A DNA stretch of 64,000 nucleotides from Rheinheimera sp. 4Y26 (GTDB lineage: Bacteria; Pseudomonadota; Gammaproteobacteria; Enterobacterales; Alteromonadaceae): assembly GCF_025245835.1 (NCBI RefSeq), contig NZ_JAOBWS010000001.1, positions 186,001 to 250,000 on the forward strand, written 5' to 3'. Positions 35,699-44,365 of this stretch are shown piece after piece (position 1 is the stretch's first letter; every line of letters starts with the position of its first letter). The translations under genes and the position numbers were made by a program. The notes under the pieces are model-generated. The model was not told the origin of the DNA. It ran no database searches and saw nothing but the letters and a program-made list of their open reading frames with translations.

Positions 35699-36262
35699 AT
35701 GATGCCGCCAGTTTTTGTTGTTGATCACCGGTTTATGCTGTTAAGTCCCGCACATTTGTTTGAATCTTTGCTCTGGCGTACGCTGGAATCGGCGCCTTGT
35801 CCGCCATTGTGGTTGCCCTGGTTGTCGGGACAGGGCTCGTTAACCCGCCAGTTAAAAGCCTATAAACCGGGTTTTTTGCTGCAGCTGTTGCAACAACAAC
35901 ATCAACCATTACCAGCGGCTTTGGCAAAACGCTGGGGTTGCAGCCATGGTTTGTGTCGTGAAGTGCTGATGTCGCTGGATGGTCAGCCTGCGGTTTTTGC
36001 CCAAAGCTGGTTACCCGACAACACCATAGCGGCGCTGCAACCGCTGGCGCAGTTGGGCGAACAACCGCTGGGGGAATATATTTTTACCCAGCCTGATTTA
36101 AGCCGGGGTGGTATTGAGGTGCTTTGTTTGTCACAAGGGCTGCAATTGCCGGCAGTACCTGGCGCGGCGCATACCGAACTCTGGGGACGGCGCTCGTATT
36201 TTTCGTTGCAACAACATGAATTTCTGGTGCAGGAAATATTTTTAACCGGATGGCTGGACTGA
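35699..36262 (+). CDS. ubiC: Chorismate-pyruvate lyase UbiC
   Basis: 187 residues from ATG 35699; ATG 35702 or a later ATG at 35732 are possible, as no site shows a strong Shine-Dalgarno. The UbiC pattern is visible: W..REVLMSLDGQPAVFAQSW, QPLGEYIF, LWGRRSYF and the terminal Glu in FLVQEIFL. It converts chorismate to 4-hydroxybenzoate, the first step of ubiquinone synthesis. Its stop overlaps the ubiA start by one base (TGATG). Confidence 0.9.
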   Translation: MMPPVFVVDHRFMLLSPAHLFESLLWRTLESAPCPPLWLPWLSGQGSLTRQLKAYKPGFLLQLLQQQHQPLPAALAKRWGCSHGLCREVLMSLDGQPAVFAQSWLPDNTIAALQPLAQLGEQPLGEYIFTQPDLSRGGIEVLCLSQGLQLPAVPGAAHTELWGRRSYFSLQQHEFLVQEIFLTGWLD

Positions 36263-37131
36263 TGAAATTAGCATTAACACTGCAAAACTGGCGCCCCTAC
36301 AGCAGACTGATGCGGCTGGAAAAACCCATTGGCACTTTTTTATTGTTATGGCCGACTTATTGGGCTTTGTGGCTGGCCAGTGACGGCATGCCGGATGGGT
36401 CGATGTTGCTGGTGTTTACCCTGGGTGTGGTGCTGATGCGGGCCGCCGGTTGTGTCATTAACGACTATGCCGATCGCCACTTTGACGGCGCTGTGGAGCG
36501 CACCAAACAGCGTCCTCTGGCCACAGGGGAAGTGAGCGCCACTGAAGCCTTGCAGCTGTTTGTATTGTTATTAGTGTTGTCGGCTTCATTATTATTGTTT
36601 CTGGATTGGCGCAGTGCCGCTTTGTCGCTGGTGGCTGTGCTGCTGGCCGCCAGTTATCCCTTTATGAAAAGAATCACCCATTTACCACAGGTGGTGCTGG
36701 GCGCCGCCTTTAGCTGGGGCATGGTGATGAGTTTTATGGCAATTCAGGGGCAGTTGCCGCTGCTGGTCTGGCTGATTTATGCCGCCAATTTGTTGTGGAC
36801 TGTGGCGTACGACACTTTTTACGCCATGGTCGATCAACAGGACGATGAAAAAATCGGCGTAAAATCGACCGCCCGGTTATTTGGCCGTTATAACCTGTGG
36901 ATCATCGCCATACTGCAGCTTGGGGCGCTGGCGCTGTTAGAGTGGGCCGGTGCTATTGCCGGCTTGGGCTGGCCTTTTGGTGTGGCGCTGGTGGTGGCCT
37001 TGCTGCTGTTTATGCAGCAGCACCGGATGGCAAGACGTGGCCGCGACGGCTGTTTCCGCGCTTTTTTACACAATCATTATGTGGGCATGGTGATTTTTGC
37101 CGGCATCCTGGCCGGTCAAATCTGGCAGTAA
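36262..37131 (+). CDS. ubiA: 4-hydroxybenzoate octaprenyltransferase UbiA
   Basis: 289 residues from ATG 36262, matching the family length and aligning with the usual N-terminus; ATG 36250 adds four residues. Polytopic membrane enzyme with prenyl-diphosphate motifs NDYADRHFDGAVERTKQRP and DTFYAMVDQQDDEKIG. It attaches the polyprenyl tail to 4-hydroxybenzoate made by UbiC. Translationally coupled with ubiC. Confidence 0.95.
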   Translation: MKLALTLQNWRPYSRLMRLEKPIGTFLLLWPTYWALWLASDGMPDGSMLLVFTLGVVLMRAAGCVINDYADRHFDGAVERTKQRPLATGEVSATEALQLFVLLLVLSASLLLFLDWRSAALSLVAVLLAASYPFMKRITHLPQVVLGAAFSWGMVMSFMAIQGQLPLLVWLIYAANLLWTVAYDTFYAMVDQQDDEKIGVKSTARLFGRYNLWIIAILQLGALALLEWAGAIAGLGWPFGVALVVALLLFMQQHRMARRGRDGCFRAFLHNHYVGMVIFAGILAGQIWQ

Positions 37132-37281
37132 ATTCAGTTTTTTTCTTAAGGTTTTTCCTCTTCAGGCTGCGGCAGCTTTGCTGCGGCCTAGCCATGTGTT
37201 TTTGGCTGTTTGGCCCATAGCTAATCCAGTCAGTTTGTTGCTGCGTATACAATTCAGGTTCAGATTATCGCGAAGCGTAGT

Positions 37282-37701
37282 ATGCGGTTATTACAAGCGC
37301 TGGGTTATGCCGGCTTAATTCCTTTTCTGTTATTAACCTTGCTGGTGTGGTGGCCGCTGCTGCCGGGCTTCGACCCGCTGGCAATGTTTCAGCGCTACAG
37401 CGCCATTATTCTGGCTTTTATGGCCGGTGTGCTCTGGCCGGTCTGGTCACAACAAGCGCCTTTTAAACCACTGGCTTTTTTTGCCGTCGCCTTGCCGATC
37501 CTGAGTTTTAGCGCCGGAGTGCTACCCGACAGTGCCTTGCTGGCGGTGGAGCTGCTGTTGTTTTTACTGTTAAGGCTGGGCGAGCGCTGGTTTGGGCTTG
37601 ATATGCAATATCATCCGCTGTATTTGCAGCTGCGCAACAGGCTGACTTTGGTGGTGGTGTGTTGTCATTTACTGCTGATTTGGCATTTGCTGCAGCAATA
37701 A
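37282..37701 (+). CDS. DUF3429 family membrane protein
   Basis: 139 residues with four to five hydrophobic segments (LLTLLVWWPLLPGF, SAIILAFMAGVLWP, LLFLLLRLGERWF). Matches DUF3429, a small inner-membrane family of unknown function found in marine gammaproteobacteria. Placed 150 nt after ubiA on the same strand. Confidence 0.8.
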   Translation: MRLLQALGYAGLIPFLLLTLLVWWPLLPGFDPLAMFQRYSAIILAFMAGVLWPVWSQQAPFKPLAFFAVALPILSFSAGVLPDSALLAVELLLFLLLRLGERWFGLDMQYHPLYLQLRNRLTLVVVCCHLLLIWHLLQQ

Positions 37702-37781
37702 CACAGTTGCGCTGAAATATTTTGCCAAAAGTGCCTGTCTTATCTTGCAGCAACAGCGACATAGCAACAGCAGGAGTGCAG

Positions 37782-39083
37782 ATGAACAAGACAAAATTAA
37801 AATCAGGCTTGAAGGCAGTATTTCACTGCGGTGCCCTGTGCCTGACTTTGGCTGGTCTGCTGCTGAGCAGCCCAGCGGTCAGGGCAGAGCAAAACAAAGC
37901 TTCGCTGGAACAACTGGTGCTGGGTGCCGGCTGTTTTTGGGGAGTGGAAAAACGTTTTGAAGCTTTGCCAGGTGTGGTGGATGCGGTAGCCGGTTATGCC
38001 GATGGCCGTGGGGTGCGCCCAACTTATCAGGCCATCACTTCGCCGGAGCAGCGGATGAACCCGGATAATTTTGCCGAAGTGGTGCAGGTCACGTACAACC
38101 CTGCGCTTATCAGTAGCAGCACTTTGCTGCAGTTTTATTTTGAGCAGCACGACCCCACCCAAAAAAACCGGCAGGGCAATGATATTGGCACCCAATATCG
38201 CTCGATAGTGCTTTACAGCACACCAGAGCAACAACAAACCGCTTTGGCATTAACAGCACAATATCAGCAACTGCTGACAGCGGCAGGTTATGGTGAAATT
38301 CAAACCCAAATTAAAGCGTTAACACGTTTTTACCCGGCCGAAGATTATCATCAGGATTATCTGGCCAAAAATCCGGCTGGTTATTGCCCCGATCATGCCA
38401 CAGGTGTGCGTTTTGCCGCTCAGTCTGAAGCCACACCCGATGCTAATCCCGACAACAGTGTAATGCTCAAAGGCCAGCATATTCTGGTGATAGACGCGCC
38501 GGATTGCCCTTATTGCGCCATTTTTAAACGTGAAGTGGCTGATCATTATCAGGGTTCTATTCCGATGCATTTTCGCCGGGCGCAGCAGTTGCAGGGGCTT
38601 AGCCTAAAAACGCCTACTTTTGCCACCCCAACCATTTTGTTTCTAGACAATGGTGTGGAACAGTTTGGCCGTCAGGGCGCCATGAGTGCCGCTGAGTTTT
38701 ATCAGGCGCTGGGGTATTTTAAATTAGGTGATTCTGAGGCCTTTAAGGTGGCCTTTGATAAAGGCACCGACAACAGGTTTTGCCAGCAATATGAAATTTT
38801 TAAAAACACGCCGGATGGTGTTTTTACCGACAAACTCAGTGGCCAGCCCTTATTTGATACCCGTGACCGTTTTGACTCAGGCACCGGCTGGTTGTCGTTT
38901 CGCCGCGCGGTAAAAGGTGCTGTGATAGAAAAAACCGACAACAGTTATGGCATGCAGCGCACTGAAATCCGGGCGAAAAAGTCCGGCATTCATTTGGGAC
39001 ATTTGTTTTATGACGGCCCCAATGGCAGTGCCCGTTATTGTATTAATGCCACAGTGCTGGACTTTGTGCCGCGTGGCATCTGA
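37782..39083 (+). CDS. Exported MsrA - thioredoxin-like - MsrB fusion
   Basis: 433 residues with a signal peptide (ends PAVRAEQ), so it acts in the periplasm. MsrA comes first with GCFWG (catalytic C51). A thioredoxin-like domain follows with a CPYC active site (C242, C245). MsrB is last with RYCIN (C420) and DSGTGWLSF, but both zinc CxxC pairs are absent (TDKLSG and AKKSG instead of CxxCG), and C334 in RFCQQYEIF is the candidate resolving Cys. The three parts would reduce S- and R-methionine sulfoxide with an internal electron carrier. The order differs from Neisseria PilB (thioredoxin-MsrA-MsrB). Start: ATG 37782 with CAGGAG at 37771. Confidence 0.93.
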   Translation: MNKTKLKSGLKAVFHCGALCLTLAGLLLSSPAVRAEQNKASLEQLVLGAGCFWGVEKRFEALPGVVDAVAGYADGRGVRPTYQAITSPEQRMNPDNFAEVVQVTYNPALISSSTLLQFYFEQHDPTQKNRQGNDIGTQYRSIVLYSTPEQQQTALALTAQYQQLLTAAGYGEIQTQIKALTRFYPAEDYHQDYLAKNPAGYCPDHATGVRFAAQSEATPDANPDNSVMLKGQHILVIDAPDCPYCAIFKREVADHYQGSIPMHFRRAQQLQGLSLKTPTFATPTILFLDNGVEQFGRQGAMSAAEFYQALGYFKLGDSEAFKVAFDKGTDNRFCQQYEIFKNTPDGVFTDKLSGQPLFDTRDRFDSGTGWLSFRRAVKGAVIEKTDNSYGMQRTEIRAKKSGIHLGHLFYDGPNGSARYCINATVLDFVPRGI

Positions 39084-39098
39084 CAACAACGCGGGGGG

Positions 39099-39599
39099 TT
39101 AGCGGCTATCGCTTTTTGGTAACAGTTGAAGCTCAGGGCACAACAACCACTGTTGTTGTGTTGCCTGCCAGCGCATCTGCTGGCCCGGCTTGTGTGGCAT
39201 GACGGCAATCGGAGAAAACTGCACCAATGCAGGCACCATAACAAGCTGATAAGCCTGAGTTAAATCCAGCCATTCGGTATGGGTTTCGCCCGGTGCTAAC
39301 AACAATAAATCTTCTTCGGAAGGTTCCCCTCTTTTGGCTTTGGCGCCCTGATACAGCAGCTTTTGGCCATTTTGGCTCACCTGTAAAAATTCACTAAACC
39401 AGGCATCCAGCGGGCTGTGCCAACGCAGGATCAGCCAGGGGCTTGTGTCGTTATTCTGAATCTGTACCTGTAGCTGCCAGGCTTCAGTGCCGGCACTGGT
39501 GCTGCAATGCAACGGCAGCTGCTGGCTGTTCTGGCCGCCCTCTACTGCGTTTGGCATCACAACTCCCAGCAAAATATAAAGCAGAATGAATTTTGGCAT
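39099..39599 (-). CDS. Protein related to the N-terminal domain of the adjacent M35 protease
   Basis: 166 residues from ATG 39599, giving a signal-like N-terminus (MPKFILLYILLGVVMP). The segment WLILRWHSPLDAWFSEFLQVSQNG...YQGAKAKRGEP...LLAPGETHTEWLDLTQAYQL aligns by eye with the neighbour's VRVLKWYTPAEGVEEALFKV...YLGAHYKRPAA...LKSGQSVSYEVELSSLYDL. So it is a free-standing copy of the protease's N-terminal beta domain. It could inhibit, chaperone or anchor the protease. ATG 39557 (GGGAG 5 nt upstream) is an alternative start that would make a cytosolic form; ATG 39599 sits directly after a terminator hairpin and has no ribosome site. Confidence 0.65.
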   Translation of the reverse strand: MPKFILLYILLGVVMPNAVEGGQNSQQLPLHCSTSAGTEAWQLQVQIQNNDTSPWLILRWHSPLDAWFSEFLQVSQNGQKLLYQGAKAKRGEPSEEDLLLLAPGETHTEWLDLTQAYQLVMVPALVQFSPIAVMPHKPGQQMRWQATQQQWLLCPELQLLPKSDSR

Positions 39600-39602
39600 T
39601 TG

Positions 39603-39642
39603 AAAAAAACGGGTGATGGTTTTGTCTTCACCATAACCCGTT
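39603..39642 (-). terminator. Rho-independent terminator after the M35 protease gene
   Basis: On the minus strand AACGGGT-t-ATGGT pairs with ACCAT-c-ACCCGTT, followed by T7. It ends 3-4 nt before the annotated start of the next gene, so it may act as an attenuator between the two. Confidence 0.85.
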
Positions 39643-39701
39643 CTTTGCCGCTATACCAGCCTGACCATCAGGCAAGGCCGGGGTTGCACTTGACGTTGCT
39701 G

Positions 39702-40787
39702 TTAGTTTTGCGCCGGGGTGTTTTCGGCGAAATATTCATGGCTGTCAGCATTTTGCACTGCTTGTGCCGGGTTGCTGATCGCCAGTGATTTGGCTGCGCT
39801 GTGACCATAAGCCAGATCGTCAGTGCCCGCCACCACGTTAAAGTGGCTCATCTCGTGCACTATGGTGCCGCCTTTAGAGTCGGTACCGCTGGTTGGTGCA
39901 GTCCAGAAGGCGTTACATAAATACACTTTGTACGGCTGGGTTGGGTACACATAAGCAAAATAAGATTTTTTGCAGCTGCAGTCGAACGTCAGTGGCTGGG
40001 TGTTCAGTGCACTGTCGATATTGCTGAAGTTGCCGCGTACTGTGCTCCAACGGCCAGCGTCGTAGTTACCAAACCAGGTTTTGTAACGTACCGAACTGCT
40101 TGGGCTTGAGTAGCTAGTCAGATAGCTTTTAGCATCAGCCGACATAGTTTTGGCCGCAGCTAAACCTGCCAGAATAGAAGTTTGTTGAGTGTTGCTGCAA
40201 CGGCCGGTAAAAGTTACGCCGTTTACTGTAGTGCCGCCGCCGTCACCTGGCTTGGCCGTGGTGGTGATGCCCCCTTGTTTGGCTTCCAGATAAAAGCTGA
40301 CAGGTGCAGAGCTGATGCCGGTGATACCCAGGCGGGCCAGTTTTTTGTCCTGGCCAGGGTTGTTGGTAAATAAGGTATAAGATTCAGCATGGTAGCTAAT
40401 CTCATACTGGCCGGTTTTGCTTAAATCGTACAGTGAAGACAATTCCACTTCGTAACTGACACTTTGGCCACTTTTCAGCTGGATATAGTCTTTTTGTTGT
40501 GCGGCCGGTCTTTTGTAATGGGCGCCCAGATAGTCGGTTTCTACACCGTTGACCGACACTTTAAATAAAGCTTCTTCCACCCCTTCAGCCGGGGTGTACC
40601 ATTTTAACACCCGCACCGGCACCGCTTCTTCGTTGGTCAGCGTGACCTGAACTTTAATGTCTTCGGCAGAGGTGAAGTTGGTTTTGCTTAATGCCAGACT
40701 GGCGCGAATGCCATCAGCCAGCGCCTGAGTGCTGAACAGTCCGGCCACCAACAGAGTACCAAGCAAATAATGAGCGTGTTTCATCAT
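39702..40787 (-). CDS. M35 (deuterolysin/aspzincin) peptidyl-Lys-type metalloendopeptidase
   Basis: 361 residues with signal peptide (ends FSTQALA). The N-terminal half is a beta domain (about 25-150), followed by a Gly/Thr linker and the catalytic domain with HEMSH (311-315) and the aspzincin Asp in GTDDLAYG (320-327), then NADSHEYFAENTP as in Aeromonas and Grifola enzymes. A secreted protease active on surface-exposed Lys bonds or similar. Its N-terminal domain has a free-standing relative encoded next door. A 7-bp inverted repeat (TTTAATG/CATTAAA, 40827-40846) lies just upstream. Confidence 0.9.
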   Translation of the reverse strand: MMKHAHYLLGTLLVAGLFSTQALADGIRASLALSKTNFTSAEDIKVQVTLTNEEAVPVRVLKWYTPAEGVEEALFKVSVNGVETDYLGAHYKRPAAQQKDYIQLKSGQSVSYEVELSSLYDLSKTGQYEISYHAESYTLFTNNPGQDKKLARLGITGISSAPVSFYLEAKQGGITTTAKPGDGGGTTVNGVTFTGRCSNTQQTSILAGLAAAKTMSADAKSYLTSYSSPSSSVRYKTWFGNYDAGRWSTVRGNFSNIDSALNTQPLTFDCSCKKSYFAYVYPTQPYKVYLCNAFWTAPTSGTDSKGGTIVHEMSHFNVVAGTDDLAYGHSAAKSLAISNPAQAVQNADSHEYFAENTPAQN

Positions 40788-41213
40788 GTTCCCTTTTTAT
40801 TAACTATTTTATTGTAATGTTGCATTTTTAATGCTTAACCATTAAAGGCTAATAAACGAAATTCTTCAATAAGGTTTTTACAGTTGTAATTTTCTGTAAA
40901 GGTGGCCTGGCGTAAAGCGGCTAAAAGGGGGTAAAGCTGTAGCAGATGAAATAATTCTTTTATATTCAATCATTTAATCATGGCTATGGCTGCGTCGGTT
41001 GCCATGGTTGTTGTGTTGAGACTGCAGCGGCGACTTTTTGGCCAACGGCGTATTTTTGTAAAAATGAAATTTATTTTATTTGGGCAATCAGAAACTTAAC
41101 CTCAGTACCTTGCGAATGTTAGCTGTTGGTTAAAAAAAGAACTGTTCAGACCAGCTGGCAGTGTTTAAAATACGCGCCCTTTATCACCTGATGCTGTTAA
41201 AAACGGAGCACAC
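40788..41213. other. Divergent intergenic region, no gene seen
   Basis: 426 nt, AT-rich, between the M35 protease and the PEP-CTERM-like protein, so it holds two promoters. The inverted repeat TTTAATG-cttaac-CATTAAA (40827-40846) is a candidate operator for the protease gene. Nothing else stands out. Confidence 0.5.
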
Positions 41214-41834
41214 ATGAATTTTTTAACCACCGCAGTTTTGGTTGTTGGTTTATCACTCTGGTCTGTTGCGGCTCAGGCCACGTTGATCATTAACGGTGGT
41301 TTTGAAGCCAACACTGTGGCCAAAAACAACTGGAAGTATTTTAGTGCCACTCAGGTCGCTGGCTGGGAAGGCAGCAATATCGAAATCTGGCACGGCTTAA
41401 ACGGCATTAAGGCAGCTGAAGGCAACCAGCATGCGGAATTAAATGCTGACGGCAGCAACAAAGGTGCCTGGGAGATTTATCAGAATTTTGCCACTGAAAT
41501 GGGCAAAACTTATGATTTTTCATTTATGTACCGTGCCCGCGCCAACAATAAAGAAGCCTTTTTGTTCAGCATTGGTGATATCAAAACCACAGTGAACAAC
41601 CACTCTTTAGGTCAGTGGCTGAAATTTAGCGGCAGTTTTACCGCCAACAGTCTGCTGAGCACCATTCGTTTTACCTCATTAAATAGCGGCACTATGGGCA
41701 ACTTCCTGGACGATGTGCAGGTGAGCGCAGCGCCAGTGCAGCCGCAGGGTGTTCAGGTTGATGAAGCCTCCACGATTTCTGTATTGGCGTTAGGTTTGGT
41801 ATTGCTGGCACTGCGTCGCCGCCGCGCTGCATAA
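41214..41834 (+). CDS. Exported protein with PEP-CTERM-like sorting signal
   Basis: 206 residues with signal peptide (ends AAQA). The body (INGGFEANTV...GWEGSNIEIWHG...NGAWEIYQNFATEMGKTYDFSF) has the pattern of DUF642/galactose-binding-like beta sandwiches. The C-terminus has a sorting-signal layout: short motif VDEAST, one hydrophobic helix, then RRRR, as in PEP-CTERM proteins but with VDEAS instead of VPEPS. An exosortase would be needed elsewhere in the genome. Terminator follows at 41893. Confidence 0.75.
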   Translation: MNFLTTAVLVVGLSLWSVAAQATLIINGGFEANTVAKNNWKYFSATQVAGWEGSNIEIWHGLNGIKAAEGNQHAELNADGSNKGAWEIYQNFATEMGKTYDFSFMYRARANNKEAFLFSIGDIKTTVNNHSLGQWLKFSGSFTANSLLSTIRFTSLNSGTMGNFLDDVQVSAAPVQPQGVQVDEASTISVLALGLVLLALRRRRAA

Positions 41835-41892
41835 GCAGCGGATTTGCAACTAAGCCCGGATTAAAGATAAAACCCAGTTAAAATAAGTTACC

Positions 41893-41928
41893 CCAATAAA
41901 AAACCGCCTGTTGGCGGTTTTTTATTGG
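41893..41928. terminator. Bidirectional Rho-independent terminator
   Basis: AAAAAACCGCC pairs with GGCGGTTTTTT around a tgtt loop; flanking CCAAT/ATTGG lengthen the stem to 16 bp. Lies between convergent genes. Confidence 0.9.
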
Positions 41929-41985
41929 CTCTTGCGCGGTCAGTGCCATTGTTGACAGCCCGGCAGCGCTGGCGGCTGATAAACC

Positions 41986-44079
41986 TTAGTGCATATGCCT
42001 GTGGCCATGTTTAGCACTGTTGCTGGCATTGCCCTGTGGCAAAGGCTCACGTTCAATCACAGGTTTGTCGCTGACAAAAGGTTTAATACCCAGCGCCTGA
42101 TAAATATCGGTTGGGTACATGGCTTTGCCCTGGGTGATTACCAAAGCCAGCTTGCGGATATCGCCGATATTTTTCGTTGGGTCACCTTCCACCAGCAATA
42201 AGTCGGCGTCTTTGCCAACCGCAATCTGGCCTTTAGTGGCTTCAACTTTGCTGTAGCGGGCGCCATTTAAAGTAGCCACCTGCAGTGCCTGGGCCGGGGT
42301 TAAACCGGCTTTGACCAGTAGCTCCAGTTCACCCTGTAAGGTAAAACCGGCCAGCTCATCAGTGCCTGCCACCACCGGAATGCCGGCTTTGTACATCATG
42401 CCCACAAACTCCACCATTTTGGCGTAGGATTTGGCATAAAGTGCTGCTGTTGCTGCATCTGGAATATCCAGCTCGGCGGCGGCGTATCTGCGCTGCACAT
42501 CAGGCGGTAAATGATCGACGATGGCTTGCCACGGCTCGCCAACAGTGCCGTCCACTTTTTTCAGAAAATCAAAGGTCGCCAAAGTTGGGTCTACTACTAT
42601 GCCTTTGTTTTTCATCAGCTTGATATAGTCCTGCACCGCTTTACCTTGTAAATCCAGGCTGGCAACCTGTTTGGCTGGTAAATAAAACCGCTCTAAGGTG
42701 CGGGTGTCGGTGTCGGGTTTCACCAGGAAGTTCAGCAATAACTGGTTAATATGCTGAATTTCGTCATAACCTGCGGCTATCACGTCTTCCGCTTTTAAAA
42801 AGGCCGGCACATGGCCGCTCACCCTTAAACCCCGCTGATGCGCATAAGCCACAGTGTCTTTTAAAATGGCTTTGGGGAAAGAGTTATAAATTTTCAGCTG
42901 CGGGTAACCATGAGCAGCGTACCAGTCGATGGCTGACTTAGCGCCGGCTAAATCTTTGATCACAAAACCATTACGCGCTGAATAGGGGCTTTCGCCTTCG
43001 AGGAAACCGGTCGGCACTACAGTGGGCGCCAGCAGCTCGCCGGCGGCCGTTTCGCTGATCATCGCCTGAATGCTGGCATTGTCATTGCCCATATCACGCA
43101 AAGTGGTGACACCGGCCGCTAAATGCAGCGGGCCTTCCCAGCGTGACAAATGACCATGCATATCAAATAAACCCGGCAGCACAATACGGCCTTTGCCGTC
43201 GATGCTGTTTTGCGCCTTGGTGGCTAAAGTGCCGGTTGGTACTATGGCGGTAATTTTGCCGCGCAATATAAATAGATCCGACGGCGCACCAATTTCGGCT
43301 TTGACGCTGTCAAAGGGCCGCACATTACGCAGCACCGTCAGGCCTGGTAAATCTTTTGGAATGGCATTGGCAAGGTCGGTTAACAGCTTGGTTTCGGTTT
43401 GTTTTTGCAGCTGCGCCATTTTGCCGGCATTGTGCTGCCAGCCCTCTTCAATCAGCGTTAAATAACCAGGCGCTATGCTGGCGAATAAACGTGGGTTTTC
43501 ACCGCTGGTGGCCCATACCAGATTGGGCTCCAGGCCAACGCCGGTTTGTACCAGCAGCTGTACCTGCTGTTTTTCACCGTCTTTTTCCACAATCAGCGAA
43601 CCAACATTGTGTTGGGTCAGGGTGCCGGACGGTAATAACGACATGCTGTTACCGCCGCTTTTGGCAATGGCTGCAATGGCGACAGAACTCAGTTCAGGCG
43701 AGCCATCGACCGGCAAATACAGCGCAGAGCCTGTCACTTTGGCCTGGCCTTTTTTATCACCTGTGCTCCAGCTGGCGTTGTCGCCCTGGCGTTCAAATTT
43801 TTCGTTGATCACAGAGCCAAAAGTTGACTTACCCTGGCCGCTGTAGCTGGCGATGGTGCCGTCGGCGTTCAGTTTGATGCTTTCATTGAGCTCAGGCCCG
43901 CGGCCGTTGTCTTTAAAAATAAACCGTACTTTCAGTTCGCCATTGTCGGCTACATCGACAATTTGCTCACCGGCTTTCACGCCATTGTCGACCAGAATAG
44001 TGTAACGGCGCTGTTCGCCAGCCATGCTCTGCAGCGCGGTACTGGCCAGCAGCAGGGCGGCAAGGTAACGAAGACGCAT
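41986..44079 (-). CDS. Exported amidohydrolase family protein
   Basis: 697 residues from MRLRYLAALLLAS (signal peptide ending SMAGE), with AAGGA 6 nt upstream; the open frame extends to 44142 without support. An N-terminal beta-rich region of about 270 residues precedes the amidohydrolase barrel: PGLFDMHGHLS (HxH metal site, about 310), SGHVPAF, EIQHINQ and the Asp in AGTDELAG. Last residues are His-rich (KHGHRHMH). Imidazolonepropionase/prolidase-like relatives hydrolyse peptides or cyclic amides; substrate unknown. Confidence 0.85.
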   Translation of the reverse strand: MRLRYLAALLLASTALQSMAGEQRRYTILVDNGVKAGEQIVDVADNGELKVRFIFKDNGRGPELNESIKLNADGTIASYSGQGKSTFGSVINEKFERQGDNASWSTGDKKGQAKVTGSALYLPVDGSPELSSVAIAAIAKSGGNSMSLLPSGTLTQHNVGSLIVEKDGEKQQVQLLVQTGVGLEPNLVWATSGENPRLFASIAPGYLTLIEEGWQHNAGKMAQLQKQTETKLLTDLANAIPKDLPGLTVLRNVRPFDSVKAEIGAPSDLFILRGKITAIVPTGTLATKAQNSIDGKGRIVLPGLFDMHGHLSRWEGPLHLAAGVTTLRDMGNDNASIQAMISETAAGELLAPTVVPTGFLEGESPYSARNGFVIKDLAGAKSAIDWYAAHGYPQLKIYNSFPKAILKDTVAYAHQRGLRVSGHVPAFLKAEDVIAAGYDEIQHINQLLLNFLVKPDTDTRTLERFYLPAKQVASLDLQGKAVQDYIKLMKNKGIVVDPTLATFDFLKKVDGTVGEPWQAIVDHLPPDVQRRYAAAELDIPDAATAALYAKSYAKMVEFVGMMYKAGIPVVAGTDELAGFTLQGELELLVKAGLTPAQALQVATLNGARYSKVEATKGQIAVGKDADLLLVEGDPTKNIGDIRKLALVITQGKAMYPTDIYQALGIKPFVSDKPVIEREPLPQGNASNSAKHGHRHMH

Positions 44080-44365
44080 AAAAATCCTTAAAAATTGCGG
44101 GTATAACACAGGACAATAACAAAGAGCACAGCAAAAACACAATGTAGCTTCAGCTGCTGTTTTTGCTGCCTGGGCGAATGTTGCCTGCGCTAGGGGGGCA
44201 GATTGACAGCTGTGTGAACCAGGCCTGGCCGTTGACCCGGCCAGAGATGGTGGCAGATCTGCTAAAGCATCGCAAAAAAAACGCTGCTAGCGCAGGTCAG
44301 ACTTTGGCCTGCGGCCGATTTGCGGTAGCATAGGCACCCTTTGCCTGAAATTATTGAACTATTGC

